A stretch of 31,225 nt of DNA from an uncultured bacterium (GCA_938036315.1 CALHPK010000015.1:1-31225); one strand, 5' to 3'. Positions 7,754 to 17,517 are shown, counted from the first letter of the stretch. Program-made: numbers and translations. The notes: generated by a model not told the origin, from the letters alone.

Positions 7754-8548
7754 ATGATAAAGGAATTGTATAGGGTAAAGTTAAAGGGACAGGCAAGCTC
7801 AAACTTCCTTGCAATATCGATACTTGTAGGTTCGCTAATAGTAGCAGGTTCTATAGTATGGGGGATAAAAAGTTTCCAAAATTACATCACAAATCTTGGG
7901 AGAAATCTTCTGGCACCGCAACAGGCGGCAAGAGTTCCTCAACCTCAACAACCTCAACAAGCACCACAACCACAGCCACAAGACGTACCAGAGCTACCAC
8001 AAATTGATGTATCGCAAATAGCTCAAGCTCCAGATTACAGAGTGAAGGGAAAGAAAGATGCTAAAGTAACAATAGTAGAGTATTCCGATTTCCAGTGTCC
8101 ATTCTGCGCTCGTTTCACAAGGGATACACTACCGCAGATCATAGCTCAATATGGCGATAAAGTAAAAATTGTTTTTAAACATCTTCCACTACCATTTCAT
8201 CAGTTTGCCCAGAAGGCAGCCGAGGCTACCGAATGCGCAGGTAAACTCGGAGGAGCAAAGGCATTTTGGGCTATGCACGATAAATTATTTCTGGAAGGAC
8301 AACCAACTGGCAGACTTGATATCTTATCTATAAAACAATTTGCAAAAGAAATAGGACTAGATGAGAAAAAATTCTCCCAATGCCTTGATTCCGGGGAAAT
8401 GGCAGGAGTGGTCGCACGAGATCTTGAAGAATCTCAAAGACTCGGAGTCAGAGGAACACCTACCTTTTTTGTAAATGGTAAAGTAATAAGGGGTGCTCTG
8501 CCTTTTGAAGCGTTCAAACAGGTCATAGATCAAGAACTGGGTAGCTAA
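7754..8548 (+). CDS. Membrane-anchored DsbA-family thiol-disulfide oxidoreductase
   Basis: I choose ATG 7754 because AGGGGGTATAGG sits just before it; an in-frame ATG at 7715 would add 13 unlikely residues. The product has 264 residues. A short basic N-terminus leads to one membrane helix (about 17-37, FLAISILVGSLIVAGSIVWG). A Pro/Gln-rich spacer follows, then a thioredoxin fold with an inserted helical domain. The active site is C115-P-F-C118 and the cis-Pro loop is GTPTFFVNG, both intact. It should act outside the cytoplasmic membrane, making or shuffling disulfides. Similar proteins are often called DSBA oxidoreductase or BdbD-like. Its partner DsbB/VKOR is not in the window. Confidence 0.92.
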   Translation: MIKELYRVKLKGQASSNFLAISILVGSLIVAGSIVWGIKSFQNYITNLGRNLLAPQQAARVPQPQQPQQAPQPQPQDVPELPQIDVSQIAQAPDYRVKGKKDAKVTIVEYSDFQCPFCARFTRDTLPQIIAQYGDKVKIVFKHLPLPFHQFAQKAAEATECAGKLGGAKAFWAMHDKLFLEGQPTGRLDILSIKQFAKEIGLDEKKFSQCLDSGEMAGVVARDLEESQRLGVRGTPTFFVNGKVIRGALPFEAFKQVIDQELGS

Positions 8549-8555
8549 ATACTCT

Positions 8556-8592
8556 TCTTTAATCTTTGGAAGAAATCTTTAACCTTTGGAAG
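8556..8592. repeat. 20-bp-period tandem duplication over the rpmF stop codon
   Basis: TCTTTAATCTTTGGAAG (8556-8572) and TCTTTAACCTTTGGAAG (8576-8592) differ at one base and are 20 bases apart. The second unit contains the last codons and stop of rpmF on the minus strand; the first lies just beyond the stop. Confidence 0.8.
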
Positions 8593-8818
8593 CCTCTTTT
8601 TTCCTCTCCTCTTGCTTAGCCCGAATCTCAGCTCTTCTTTCTTCAGCAGATCTTACAAATTTCACCCCCTTGTAATAGCCGCATTCTGGACATATCCTGT
8701 GGGGGAGTTTATAAGCTCCGCAATTTGGACACGTACTGAAACTCGGGACAGAAACCGTAAGAAATGCTCTCCTCCTCCTTGCTCTCATTCTCCCTGGTTT
8801 TGACTTGGGAACTCCCAT
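8579..8818 (-). CDS. rpmF: 50S ribosomal protein L32
   Basis: 79 residues. MGVPKSKPGRMRARRRRAFL is the standard L32 N-terminus, so ATG at 8816-8818 is the start although the frame extends 20 codons further upstream. A zinc ribbon is present (CPNC ... CPEC). The C-terminus is extended by a charged tail (RRAEIRAKQEERKKEASKG), making it longer than the usual 57-60 residues. It is convergent with the DsbA gene and divergent from purE. It is not followed by plsX/fabH as in many bacteria. Confidence 0.96.
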   Translation of the reverse strand: MGVPKSKPGRMRARRRRAFLTVSVPSFSTCPNCGAYKLPHRICPECGYYKGVKFVRSAEERRAEIRAKQEERKKEASKG

Positions 8819-8910
8819 AACGCTAATTTTTGAATCAAAAAACAAAAAGTGTGAAAAATCAAGAATTTCAAAAATCATAAAACAAGCTACACACGCTTTA
8901 AGTTTGCTAT

Positions 8911-9417
8911 ATGAGAAAACTTGTAGGGATAATAATGGGGAGTGATTCTGATTGGGAGATTATGAAAGAGGCAGCAGAAATTCTTGACAAATTCGGAGTT
9001 GGGTATGAAGTAGCAATCGTCTCTGCTCACAGAACTCCAGATAGAGCCTACGAATATGGCAGGAATGCTGAAAAAAACGGATTAGAAATTATAATTGCTG
9101 GAGCTGGCGGAGCTGCGCATCTGCCAGGAGTTATTGCTGCGCTAACAAATATACCAGTGATAGGAGTTCCGATCAAAACCCAAGCTCTGGGAGGACTAGA
9201 TTCTCTTTTATCAATAGTTCAGATGCCCAGCGGAGTCCCAGTTGCAACTGTTGGAATAAATGGCGCAAAAAACGCCGGACTCTTGGCCATACGCATTCTA
9301 TCGCTGAAACATACAGAGCTAAAAGAAAAATTAGCTGAATACACAAAAAAGATGAGAGAAGATGTCCTGAAAAAATCCAAAGCTTTGGAAGAAATTAGCT
9401 CCAAAGATCACGCCTGA
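8911..9417 (+). CDS. purE: N5-carboxyaminoimidazole ribonucleotide mutase PurE
   Basis: 168 residues, the usual size for PurE class I. Diagnostic motifs are [41 protein letters not shown] and [22 protein letters not shown]. It converts N5-CAIR to CAIR in purine synthesis. The usual partner purK does not follow. Its 3' end overlaps the converging flhB gene by 10 bases. The start is 92 bases from the divergent rpmF start, so the two promoters share this gap. Confidence 0.97.
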   Translation: MRKLVGIIMGSDSDWEIMKEAAEILDKFGVGYEVAIVSAHRTPDRAYEYGRNAEKNGLEIIIAGAGGAAHLPGVIAALTNIPVIGVPIKTQALGGLDSLLSIVQMPSGVPVATVGINGAKNAGLLAIRILSLKHTELKEKLAEYTKKMREDVLKKSKALEEISSKDHA

Positions 9418-10457
9418 GACCTTCCTTGTTTCTGCTTTAACATCATAATGTAAGCTAAAACTTTGGCAACCGCTTTGTAAAGATCCTCTGGAATATAACC
9501 CCCGATTTCGGTTGATCTGTATAGAGCCCAAGCAAGGGGGGGATCCTCATATATCGGCACGCTATGGTTGCGAGCTATCTCAATTATTTTTTCAGCGATC
9601 AAATTCATCCCCTTGGCTACAACCTTCGGAGCTTTCATCTTACCCCTTTCGTACTTTAGGGCAACAGCAATATGTGTCGGATTAGTTATAACCACGTCTG
9701 CACGAGGAACTTCTGCCATCATTCTTGTCCTTGCCATCTCAAACATCCTCCTTCTCAACCTACCCCTGACCTGAGGATCTCCTTCATACCTTCTCATCTC
9801 CTCCCTCAATTCTGACCTTGTCATCATAAGAGACTTCCACCAATCCCATCTTTGGAAAAGATAGTCAGCAACAGATAATATAGCAAAGAATGAAAGCACC
9901 AACATAGAAATTTTGAATACAACAGAAGCTGATTTCGGTAGGACACTCCCCATATCGATACCGAAATATTCGTCAACAACATCCCGACTCAGGAACAAGA
10001 TCAGGAACATCACTCCCAAAACTACAGAGGCCTTAATTACTGACTTTGAAAATTCAACGAGAGATCTGACGGAAAAAATACGAGAAATATTTTCAGCTGG
10101 ATTAAATTTTTCCATTCTAGCTTCGAAAGCCTTGGGTGAAAGTACGAATCCAGATTGAATAATATTTCCTACTATAGCGAATATAGCAGATATAAGAAGA
10201 ATAGGGAAAATCAATTTTACGATTATGCTAAAGATCTGTCCAATTAGACTTGATGAAACTTCTTTGGCAGAAATCAGCCCCACCCCTTCTGCAAAATTTT
10301 CAACGATGCTTTGTCCTGAAAACCACAGAAAGACTATAATGGAGATGAGTATAACGAGTCCCGTAATCTCTCTCGATTTAGGGACAATCCCTCGCTGATA
10401 TGCTTCTTCAATTTTGTGCGGTGTAGGTGGCTCAGTCTTTTCTAATTCTTCTTTCAT
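9408..10457 (-). CDS. flhB: Flagellar type III export protein FlhB
   Basis: 349 residues, normal for FlhB. The N-terminus [26 protein letters not shown] is typical. Four hydrophobic segments follow in the first 210 residues. The cytoplasmic domain carries the autocleavage site N259-P-T-H in [14 protein letters not shown], and ends with [28 protein letters not shown]. FlhB is the export-gate component that switches substrate class from rod/hook to filament. It lies alone among housekeeping genes, after a lipoprotein gene on the same strand (69-base gap); flhA and fliR are not adjacent. Confidence 0.97.
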   Translation of the reverse strand: MKEELEKTEPPTPHKIEEAYQRGIVPKSREITGLVILISIIVFLWFSGQSIVENFAEGVGLISAKEVSSSLIGQIFSIIVKLIFPILLISAIFAIVGNIIQSGFVLSPKAFEARMEKFNPAENISRIFSVRSLVEFSKSVIKASVVLGVMFLILFLSRDVVDEYFGIDMGSVLPKSASVVFKISMLVLSFFAILSVADYLFQRWDWWKSLMMTRSELREEMRRYEGDPQVRGRLRRRMFEMARTRMMAEVPRADVVITNPTHIAVALKYERGKMKAPKVVAKGMNLIAEKIIEIARNHSVPIYEDPPLAWALYRSTEIGGYIPEDLYKAVAKVLAYIMMLKQKQGRSQA

Positions 10458-10526
10458 AAGAAAATTTTAATCATTACACTTCTGAGATTAGGTTATTAGA
10501 ACTGAGTAAGTCAGAGCAATAGAACT

Positions 10527-11054
10527 TTAGTATTCTCTGATACTTTCCATTATTCCTTCTCCTCCCCCTTTATATTCTCTCCGTTTTATATCACCTATAT
10601 ACTGAGGGGGTTCAACAAACCATCTTCCATCCTCTTCGAAAAGAGTTAGATAATAACTGAAACGGATGTCATCAAGTGGATACTTCTTTTTGAGCCTAAC
10701 ATAAACTTCAAATTTACACCCTTTACTATTCTCGTCGTAATAAGAACTCAGTATTGAGAAATTTTCAATGCTCCCGTAGAAAGCTTTCTTGTCTCTTACC
10801 TTGTATGTTAGGGATGCTACAAAAATATCGATATCATCTTCTGATCTGAAAAAGTCCTCTATATATTTTCTCGTGTTGATATCTTTTATATCATAGTTTG
10901 AAAGAATCTGGAGAAGTCTCACTACAACTTCTTTAGCTTGTGTACATCTTTGATCAAAAAATTCAACTCTCTTTGCAGAGCATGAAAGATAAAGTGAAAA
11001 AGTTACAACAAAGGTAAAAAACATAGTTTTTGCTTTGATTTTGCAAAAAGGCAT
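10527..11054 (-). CDS. Putative lipoprotein of unknown function
   Basis: 175 residues. A basic start (MPFCKIKAK) is followed by a hydrophobic segment and a lipobox-like ending LYLSC, so the lipid-modified Cys would be C25. M11 is an alternative start. The mature part is alpha/beta with repeated charged strands and ends in FSYYLTLFEEDGRWFVEPPQYIGDIKRREY. That pattern is reminiscent of NTF2-like or DUF4878-type lipoproteins, but I do not assign a family. It is divergent from pal (58-base gap) and upstream of flhB on the same strand, so it may share a transcript with flhB. Confidence 0.6.
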   Translation of the reverse strand: MPFCKIKAKTMFFTFVVTFSLYLSCSAKRVEFFDQRCTQAKEVVVRLLQILSNYDIKDINTRKYIEDFFRSEDDIDIFVASLTYKVRDKKAFYGSIENFSILSSYYDENSKGCKFEVYVRLKKKYPLDDIRFSYYLTLFEEDGRWFVEPPQYIGDIKRREYKGGGEGIMESIREY

Positions 11055-11112
11055 AAAGAATATTTTCGTAGATTTGAAATCATCGATCTATTTTTCTAAT
11101 ATTAATATAACT

Positions 11113-11910
11113 ATGAGGAGGATGTATTTGATTGCTGGTGTCATATTTTTAGCTACAGGGTTGATATTTTATGGTTGTGCCAAAAAGCTTCCCCCTGAAG
11201 CTGAACTGCAGGCGGCAAGGGAGGCACTTCAGCGAGCGAAACAAGCTGGTGCAGAAATTTTTGAAGAGTACAAACTTGCTGAAAAATATCTTAAAGAAGC
11301 AGAATCTCTGGTAGAAGAGAAAAAGTACGATGATGCAAGGACAAAAGCAATAATCTCAAAGGAATTTTCCGAGCTTGCACTCAAAAAATTGGAAGAGGCA
11401 AAAAGAGAAGAAGAAGGTAAAATTAGACTTGTGGAGCGTGAACCAGAATTTAAGGAAACAAAACTCCCATCACCATTTGAAATAAAGGGTATAAATCCAG
11501 ATGACGTTATTGGAACTGCAACACTTGGGAAGGGCTATATATTGAGACAATTCGAGAAAGTTTATTTTGACTTTGATTCAGCCGCTATTAAAGAAGAGTA
11601 TAAAGAAATTTTGAAGAAGAACGCCGAAATAGCTAGAAGGATTTTAGATGAAAACCCAAAAATAAAACTCCTCATTGAAGGACACTGTGACGAGCGAGGA
11701 ACAAGCGAGTACAATATTGAGCTTGGATGGAGAAGAGCTAACGCCATAAAAAGATACCTTACTTTGCTTGGAATTCCCGAAGACAGGATAGTCGTTGTTT
11801 CTTTTGGCAAAGAATTTCCTGAGTTTCCCTGCCCTCCTCCCCACTGCTACAGCGAAGAAAAATGGTCAAAAAATAGAAGGGGAGTATTTGCAATAACAGC
11901 GAAAGATTAA
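11113..11910 (+). CDS. pal: Peptidoglycan-associated lipoprotein (Pal/OmpA family)
   Basis: I start at ATG 11113 (MRRMYLIAGV...), which gives a proper lipoprotein signal with C22 in LIFYGC; the frame also has an ATG at 11035 that would add 26 unlikely residues. The product has 265 residues. Residues about 30-105 form an Ala/Glu/Lys-rich helical region of the DUF4398 kind. The C-terminal OmpA domain (about 150-262) has VYFDFDSAAIK, IEGHCDERGTSEYN and LGWRRANAIKRYL, which contain the peptidoglycan-binding residues. It anchors the outer membrane to peptidoglycan. No tolB or tolQRA cluster is adjacent. The first 96-bp repeat begins 40 bases after its stop. Confidence 0.9.
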   Translation: MRRMYLIAGVIFLATGLIFYGCAKKLPPEAELQAAREALQRAKQAGAEIFEEYKLAEKYLKEAESLVEEKKYDDARTKAIISKEFSELALKKLEEAKREEEGKIRLVEREPEFKETKLPSPFEIKGINPDDVIGTATLGKGYILRQFEKVYFDFDSAAIKEEYKEILKKNAEIARRILDENPKIKLLIEGHCDERGTSEYNIELGWRRANAIKRYLTLLGIPEDRIVVVSFGKEFPEFPCPPPHCYSEEKWSKNRRGVFAITAKD

Positions 11911-11949
11911 AAATAGCAGGAAGACTAAGCCAAATCAGTTAACACTTTT

Positions 11950-12045
11950 GGAAAGCAATTTAAAGATACTAAAGCATCCCCTTTTGAGAAAAGATATAGA
12001 AAAAGATTGATTTTTTCAAAGTTTTTTAGGATTCCTTCATCCTAA
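11950..12045. repeat. Left copy of a ~96-bp direct repeat
   Basis: This stretch starts GGAAAGCAATTTAAAGATAC and ends ATTCCTTCATCCTAA. It recurs at 17518-17612 in the same orientation with one missing C and two C/T changes. Similarity fades quickly outside. The two copies bound the 12097-17487 gene block. Confidence 0.95.
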
Positions 12046-12096
12046 CTTTCTTTGCTAAGAGTAATTTTATAAATCATTAGTATTTTATTATATAAA

Positions 12097-13629
12097 TCAT
12101 TCACATGCAAACAAAACATATTCTTTCTTAAGAATATAGTGGATTTTAAATTCAGAAACTACCTTGCACATATCAGATGAAGACCTAAAACATTTTTCCG
12201 ATTGACATAAGATATATTTTATTTCTTTATCTTTTATAAATTCTTTGAACATCTCTTGCTCCTCCTGAATATCAAATATAATAAATTTTCCCCCCTCCAC
12301 AAATGCGCCGATATACCCTTTAATAAAAAATTCACAATAAGGTGATGACCACATATGTCCAAAAACTTTTGCTTCTGTCTCTTCATATATTATCCCCGCC
12401 TCTTCGGTGATTACTCCCACAATATCTAAACTTTCAACCATTATTTTCATACTTCTAACCACCTCTTTTATTTGAGATACTAAACTTTCATACTCTTTGT
12501 ATTTAAAATTGGCAAAACTTGGATGTGCCGACAATATCAAAAAGACAGTTAAGAGATAAGATAATGTGCCAATTGGAAAAAGTAGTTTCCTAAGTTTTGA
12601 ATTTAATTCAGAGATAAGGTGTACACTTGTTATAAAGAAAGCTATAAATTCAAATTTATAAAAAAATAAGGCTTTTATCAGAATGCTCGGTATAAAATGG
12701 GAAAACAAAAACAAAATAGCCTGGATAAAAGAAAAAATAATATCTTCAGAAATTTCCTTCTTTATAAGTTTGTATATTATATAGGCAATACAACATAAAA
12801 TTAGCGGATTGAAAAGTATGATAAATAAAATTGTCTGTGAGAATACATATGTAAAATTTTCTCCGAAAAATATTTTTTCAATCATTTCTTCGCTAACTTC
12901 TTCAGTAAGTGGTTTTACATACTTCAGAAATTGATAAACAAACAAAAAGATAAAGGGAATAACGAAAGAATGTATCAGGATTATAATTTTTAACTTTTCT
13001 TTAACCTTTGGGAGATATAAAAGTCCAGCGATCAACACAGCAAAAGCAAAGGTTAGATTAAAGAAGATTGAGATAGCAGAGAAGATAGAACAAATTGCTA
13101 TATCTTTAGTATTTTGGGTAAGTAGAAAGTCTTTTAATTTTTTCCAAGCATAGATAAAAAATACCGAAGGCAATAAATGAGCCACAATGTCTCCTCCGTG
13201 CATCCATCTTACATTTTTTGATATAGCGTATGGGATTATGACGAAAATGAAAATTTCTCTATTCTTGAAATTTTTTGAAATTATCAAAATAAAGAAAATA
13301 AAAAATAAAAACAATAACATATTTACAAGACCATAAACCAATTTTCGATATTGTTCAGGAACAAGAGTGAAAACTAATGAAAGCCAGAAAACTGAAGCAC
13401 CATTATAATACGAAAAAATATAACCATCGTTTAATCTGGGATCTTTGGATGCTAAAGATAGATTTGATATGTTTTCCGCCATCTTTTTAGCATATACGAA
13501 TTGATGAACATTAAATCCTAAAAAATACATTCTTTTTATCTCACTTATATCTAATGGAAAAGTTTTAAGAAAGGAGTAAAAAGTAAAAGTTGAGACAATG
13601 AAGATGACAAAGAATTTTCTACTACCCAT
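12097..13629 (-). CDS. Polytopic membrane protein, GT-C glycosyltransferase-like
   Basis: 510 residues. About ten strongly hydrophobic segments fill residues 1-370, with a soluble C-terminal domain of about 130 residues. The first outside loop after TM1 is acidic (FPLDISEIKRMY, then KDPRLNDGYIFSYYNG). The layout resembles GT-C lipid-linked sugar transferases (PMT/ArnT/DUF2079 kind), but I see no decisive motif. The C-terminal domain includes VGVITEEAGIIYEETEAKVFGHMWSSPYCEFF, similar in style to the tail domains of such enzymes. It is the leftmost gene in the repeat-bounded block and is divergent from the broken dehydrogenase. Phe/Ile/Lys content is very high and codons are AT-rich, compatible with acquired DNA. 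Confidence 0.55.
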   Translation of the reverse strand: MGSRKFFVIFIVSTFTFYSFLKTFPLDISEIKRMYFLGFNVHQFVYAKKMAENISNLSLASKDPRLNDGYIFSYYNGASVFWLSLVFTLVPEQYRKLVYGLVNMLLFLFFIFFILIISKNFKNREIFIFVIIPYAISKNVRWMHGGDIVAHLLPSVFFIYAWKKLKDFLLTQNTKDIAICSIFSAISIFFNLTFAFAVLIAGLLYLPKVKEKLKIIILIHSFVIPFIFLFVYQFLKYVKPLTEEVSEEMIEKIFFGENFTYVFSQTILFIILFNPLILCCIAYIIYKLIKKEISEDIIFSFIQAILFLFSHFIPSILIKALFFYKFEFIAFFITSVHLISELNSKLRKLLFPIGTLSYLLTVFLILSAHPSFANFKYKEYESLVSQIKEVVRSMKIMVESLDIVGVITEEAGIIYEETEAKVFGHMWSSPYCEFFIKGYIGAFVEGGKFIIFDIQEEQEMFKEFIKDKEIKYILCQSEKCFRSSSDMCKVVSEFKIHYILKKEYVLFACE

Positions 13630-13712
13630 TTTTAAAGCGATAGTTTCAATAAATATCTAAAATATCAAAAAAATTATATAATTTCAATAATTTGAAGATT
13701 GGGATATAGGAG

Positions 13713-14503
13713 ATGATTCTTCTTTTGGGAGCGACTGGGTTTACTGGAGAGATGATAGCGATTGAGCTTGCAAGAAGCACAGATTTGATATTGATGGGCA
13801 GAAATGAGAGAAGGATTAGGCAGTTATCAGGAAAGATAGAAAAATGCACAGGGCAGAAGGTAAAATTTTTTCAGATTTCGTCAATAGATGAAATTAGTAA
13901 ATTTGATCTCAAAGGATTTGGAGTCAAAGCTATTTTAAATTTATTAGGACCATACTCAAAATTTGGAGAAAAGGTGGTTTTATATGCTTTGAACAATGGC
14001 TTAAATTACCTTGATATTACAGCAGAAGCGGAATTCATAATAAATGTATGGAAGAAATATAATTATAAAGTATTGGAAAAGAAGTTTCTATTTATTCAAG
14101 CGGTTAGACTTATATCTGCGGTAGGTGAGTTCATAATAAACACATTTCTTAAGAATGTGGAAGAAAAACCAAAAAAAGTATTTCTTCTTTATAATTTCCC
14201 TTTTATTGTAAGTACTAAAAATCTAAGAAGTCTTTTTTACCTTATCTCAAGCCCACCAGTTCATACCAAACTAGAAAGTATATGGTGGATGGGGTGGAAT
14301 GGATAAAGGAACAACCTAAATTTACTAAATTTAATGGTAAAGATTATATTTCGCTACCAACGTCAGAAGTAGCAACCATTCCAGGAATAATAGAAAGCGG
14401 AATAGAGTTCAGAACTTTTATCGCTATACCAAAGTTACTTAAATTTTTTATTAAGTTTCTAATTACGATAAACAAAGAAGAAGCAAGAAAGGTGGTAAGG
14501 TAG
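13713..14503 (+). pseudogene. Saccharopine-dehydrogenase-like (trans-acting enoyl reductase type) gene, frameshifted and truncated
   Basis: The N-terminal frame (13713-14306) starts MILLLGATGFTGEMIAIELA, an NAD(P)-binding Rossmann motif. It continues with LMGRNERRIRQL, LNLLGPYSKFGEKVVLYALNNG and LDITAEAEFI, typical of saccharopine-dehydrogenase-like reductases. Near 14282-14306 the match moves to another frame (EQPKFTKFNGKDYISLPTSEVATIPGI), which stops at 14503. The sum, about 260 residues, is short of the usual 350-400, so the C-terminus is also lost. AGGAG precedes the start. It is most likely a decaying gene; a sequencing indel could explain the frameshift but not the short length. Confidence 0.75.
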
Positions 14504-14567
14504 GTGATAAGAGAAATATATCCCCCTTCATATTGAATATCTATATGTAAATGTATAAATTATTATT

Positions 14568-15989
14568 ATGGCAAGCGTTTTGCTTATCCATCCATATTGT
14601 GAAACAAAAGATGGCTACTATTATACAATAATGCCTATGGGGCTTATTTCAATAGGAGACATGCTTCAAAAAGATGGACATGAGGTAAGAATACTAAATG
14701 TAGGTTTAGAAAAGAAACATAATAGGAAATTTTCTATTGAGGAGTATATTAAAAAATTCTCGCCCCACTTTGTTGGTATAGATATGCACTGGTACCCGTA
14801 TATGTACAATTCAATTAAATTAGCAAAGATTGCAAAAGAAAATGGATGCATAACTATACTCGGTGGCATCACCGCTTCAATATTTGCTAAAGAAATCTTG
14901 GAGTTATTTGATTTCATTGATGGGGTTATAATCGGAGAAGGTGAAATTCCATTTTCAATAGCCGTAAATAAATGGAATAATAGGAAGAAATCCCAAACTT
15001 TGCTTACAGAAATAACGGAACAATAATCCTACCTAAAAAATATACCTCTTCATCCGAAATGATAAATTCATTTGATTTTTACAACTTTGATATAATAGAA
15101 AATAAGGAGTTATATCTCAGATCAACATCGACAACAGGGCAATACATAATTACAAATTCAAAATATATACCCCAGAAATTATATTTCCTATTTGTTGGTA
15201 GTGGATGTTCTAGTGTATGTTCATATTGTGCTGGTAATGCATATTATTTTAGCAGTGTAGGGATAAGAAAACCTATCTTTCGTGACACTAAAGTTATTGT
15301 GAAGGATATATTAAGGTTGCAAAGTATGGGGGTAGATATACTTTATGTGGAGTTTGACCCAAAACCATTCTCCGAAAAGTTTTATAATGAACTTTTTAAC
15401 GAATTGAAAAGTGTAAGAAGGAAATTAGAGCTTGGATTACACTTTGGAGTTTGGGCAGGAAGGCTCCCATCAGAAAAAATGATAGAATCTATATCAAACA
15501 TCTTTCCAAGAGAAATGGCATAATCGAGCTGAGTCCTGAGTCTATGAATGGGAAAATAAGGAAAATGAATGGAAGAGGACATTACTCAAATGATGAACTT
15601 ATTGCTACGTTAAAGAAAATCTTAAAAAGTAAGTTATCAGCTTGTATGTTCTATACGGTTGGATTACCTTTTGAAAGCAGGAAGGAGGTATGGGAAACAA
15701 TTGAATCTGCTCGAAAAATGCTGGATTATAGAGTAATGCACAGTGTATTTGTAATCCCTATAGAGCCTGGATCTCCTATGTGGCTATTTCCACAAAGATA
15801 TAAGATGAAACTGTTCAGAAAAACTTTCTTGGTTTTTTCCTTCATTCTTTTTCCATTTCAGAAGGGATCTATCCTGAGCATCCGATAGGCTATGAGACAG
15901 AGCTTCTTTCAGAATATGACAAGTTCAAAGTTTTTCTCTCCATTATCCTTAGAGATTACGAAGGTATATGGAAATTTAAGAGGCTTTGA
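14568..15989 (+). pseudogene. B12-binding radical SAM protein gene broken by three frameshifts
   Basis: Four consecutive frames read as one protein. Bases 14568 to about 14995 give a cobalamin-binding-like domain (MASVLLIHPYCETKDGYYYT...LGGITASIFAKEIL...GVIIGEGE). The frame then shifts (AYRNNGTIILPKKY) and carries the radical SAM Cys motif in GSGCSSVCSYCAGN (C-x3-C-x2-C) up to about 15500. A second shift gives KRNGIIELSPESMNGKIRKMN...YTVGLPFESRKEV. A third shift near 15840-15860 gives SEGIYPEHPIGYETELLSEY to the TGA at 15987-15989. The full length would be about 473 residues, normal for the family. The 3' end overlaps the converging intact radical SAM gene by 14 bases. Motifs survive, so decay is recent, or the reads contain indels. 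Confidence 0.85.
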
Positions 15990-17487
15990 TCTTTTCCATA
16001 ATTCTTATTAAGGAAAAGCGCGTAAGTTTTATCTTTGAAAAAAATAGAAATGCTTTGTTTGCAAGCTTGGATTTCAATAATAAGTTTAAAAATGTTTGGA
16101 TAATTTCGCGTCTCCTTTCAATTAGGAAGAGAAATATATTCTTTATGTGCAAATTGGCATAGATATAGGCTTTCTTCTGTAATTTGACCAACTCGTAAGG
16201 TTGTATATTAGTCCATTCCATAGAGTAGGGGAAAGAAGATATATATGGAGAAAAGTAATCCCAATCATCGTCCTTGAACGTATATTTTCCTTTAATATAT
16301 TTTTCGTAGATTTCAGTTCCTGGGTATGGAACTGTTATAGCGAATTTTGCACCACAAGTTTTCAGTTTTCTCGCAAATTTTATTGTTTTTTCAGACAGCT
16401 TTTTTGTCTCGCCTGGAGTTCCAAGCATATATAATCCCATTACTCTTATCCCAGCTTTTTTCAGTGCTCTTACTGCTTTTTCAACATGTTCCAGCTTAAT
16501 ACTTTTATTAATATTTCTTAAAATTTCACTATCTCCACCCTCTATTCCTAATGCAACAACACTGCATCCGGAAGATTTAAGAGCATCTGCTACTTCATCA
16601 TCTATTACATCGGCTCTTGTCTCAGTACTCCAGGTCGTTAACTTTTGGATTCCTCTTTTTTCCATGTAAGAAAATATCTTCAGAGCTACTTTTTTTGATG
16701 GGGGGAATAATGGGTCGCAAAAGAAGAAATGCCCAACTTTATACCTTTCATAGAAAAGCTCTATTTCATTACATATATTTTCAGGTGACCTTATAACATA
16801 TTTCCTACCAAGCTGCACCATACAGAAATTACAGCTATACGGGCAACCTCTTGACGCAAGAAAAGTAAGCACTGTTGACGGCTTTATTGGAGCCGGGGGT
16901 TTGTAATATTTCATATATTTTTCAAAAAACTCCCACGCCGGGAAATCGATGTTATCAAGTTCCTTAATCCTCTGCCGTTCTCTAATTTCTTGAGCTGTAT
17001 GCAGAACAGCACCAGGAATATCAATTACATTGTCTCCTTCTACAAAATTCTTTTTAATCTCTTTTATTAGCTCAAAATTTCTTAATACTTCTTCAAAAGT
17101 TTCCTCTCCCTCTCCTACAACAACTATATCTGCAATACCGCGAGCAACTATCTCTTTCGCAAAATACGAAGCATGCGGTCCACCCATAATAACGAATGAA
17201 TTCAAATTCTCCTTTATCGCTCTTGACAACTTAAATGAAAAATTAGCTGTTTGAGTAAGGACAGAAATACAGACAATATCTGGAGAAAATTCTTTTATTC
17301 TCTCAAACGCTCCCCTTATATCAAGCCTTTCTACGGAATTGTCAATAACTTCAATCTCATCTGTATACTTTTTGGCTATAGAAGAAAGATAACCTGCCCA
17401 CAATGGGGGCATAGATACATAAAAAGCTTTAAACACTCCTGAGGACAAATTTATATTAGCTAATGGATTGAAAAATAGTATTCTCAT
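15976..17487 (-). CDS. B12-binding-domain radical SAM protein
   Basis: 503 residues. The N-terminal B12-binding-like domain (about 1-140) has FNPLANINLSSGVF, SPDIVCISVLTQTAN, VIMGGPHASYFAKE and VVVGEGEETFEE. The radical SAM core has C215-PYS-C219-NF-C222, the 4Fe-4S site, and later LGIEGGDSEILRNINKSI and GLYMLGTPGET. Members modify lipids, hopanoids, tetrapyrroles or RNA, or serve in antibiotic pathways; the substrate cannot be told here. The C-terminal region (about 400-503) is basic and hydrophobic, perhaps membrane-associated. It is intact, unlike its neighbour, and is the last gene before the right repeat. Confidence 0.9.
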   Translation of the reverse strand: MRILFFNPLANINLSSGVFKAFYVSMPPLWAGYLSSIAKKYTDEIEVIDNSVERLDIRGAFERIKEFSPDIVCISVLTQTANFSFKLSRAIKENLNSFVIMGGPHASYFAKEIVARGIADIVVVGEGEETFEEVLRNFELIKEIKKNFVEGDNVIDIPGAVLHTAQEIRERQRIKELDNIDFPAWEFFEKYMKYYKPPAPIKPSTVLTFLASRGCPYSCNFCMVQLGRKYVIRSPENICNEIELFYERYKVGHFFFCDPLFPPSKKVALKIFSYMEKRGIQKLTTWSTETRADVIDDEVADALKSSGCSVVALGIEGGDSEILRNINKSIKLEHVEKAVRALKKAGIRVMGLYMLGTPGETKKLSEKTIKFARKLKTCGAKFAITVPYPGTEIYEKYIKGKYTFKDDDWDYFSPYISSFPYSMEWTNIQPYELVKLQKKAYIYANLHIKNIFLFLIERRREIIQTFLNLLLKSKLANKAFLFFSKIKLTRFSLIRIMEKIKAS

Positions 17488-17517
17488 TCTCTAACATTTT
17501 AATATTTTTGCGCTCTC

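Noticed and set aside
9408-9417. Ten-base overlap of purE and flhB as a sign of a wrong gene end
   Set aside because: Both proteins end at normal lengths for their families, so the convergent overlap is real and harmless.
11950-12045. The 96-bp repeats as a two-unit CRISPR or as IS ends
   Set aside because: Only two copies 5.5 kb apart, in direct orientation, with no terminal inverted repeats, no cas genes and no transposase.
16201-16434. 77-residue open frame on the plus strand
   Set aside because: It lies within the intact radical SAM gene on the opposite strand and is Phe/Trp/Cys-rich without domain features.
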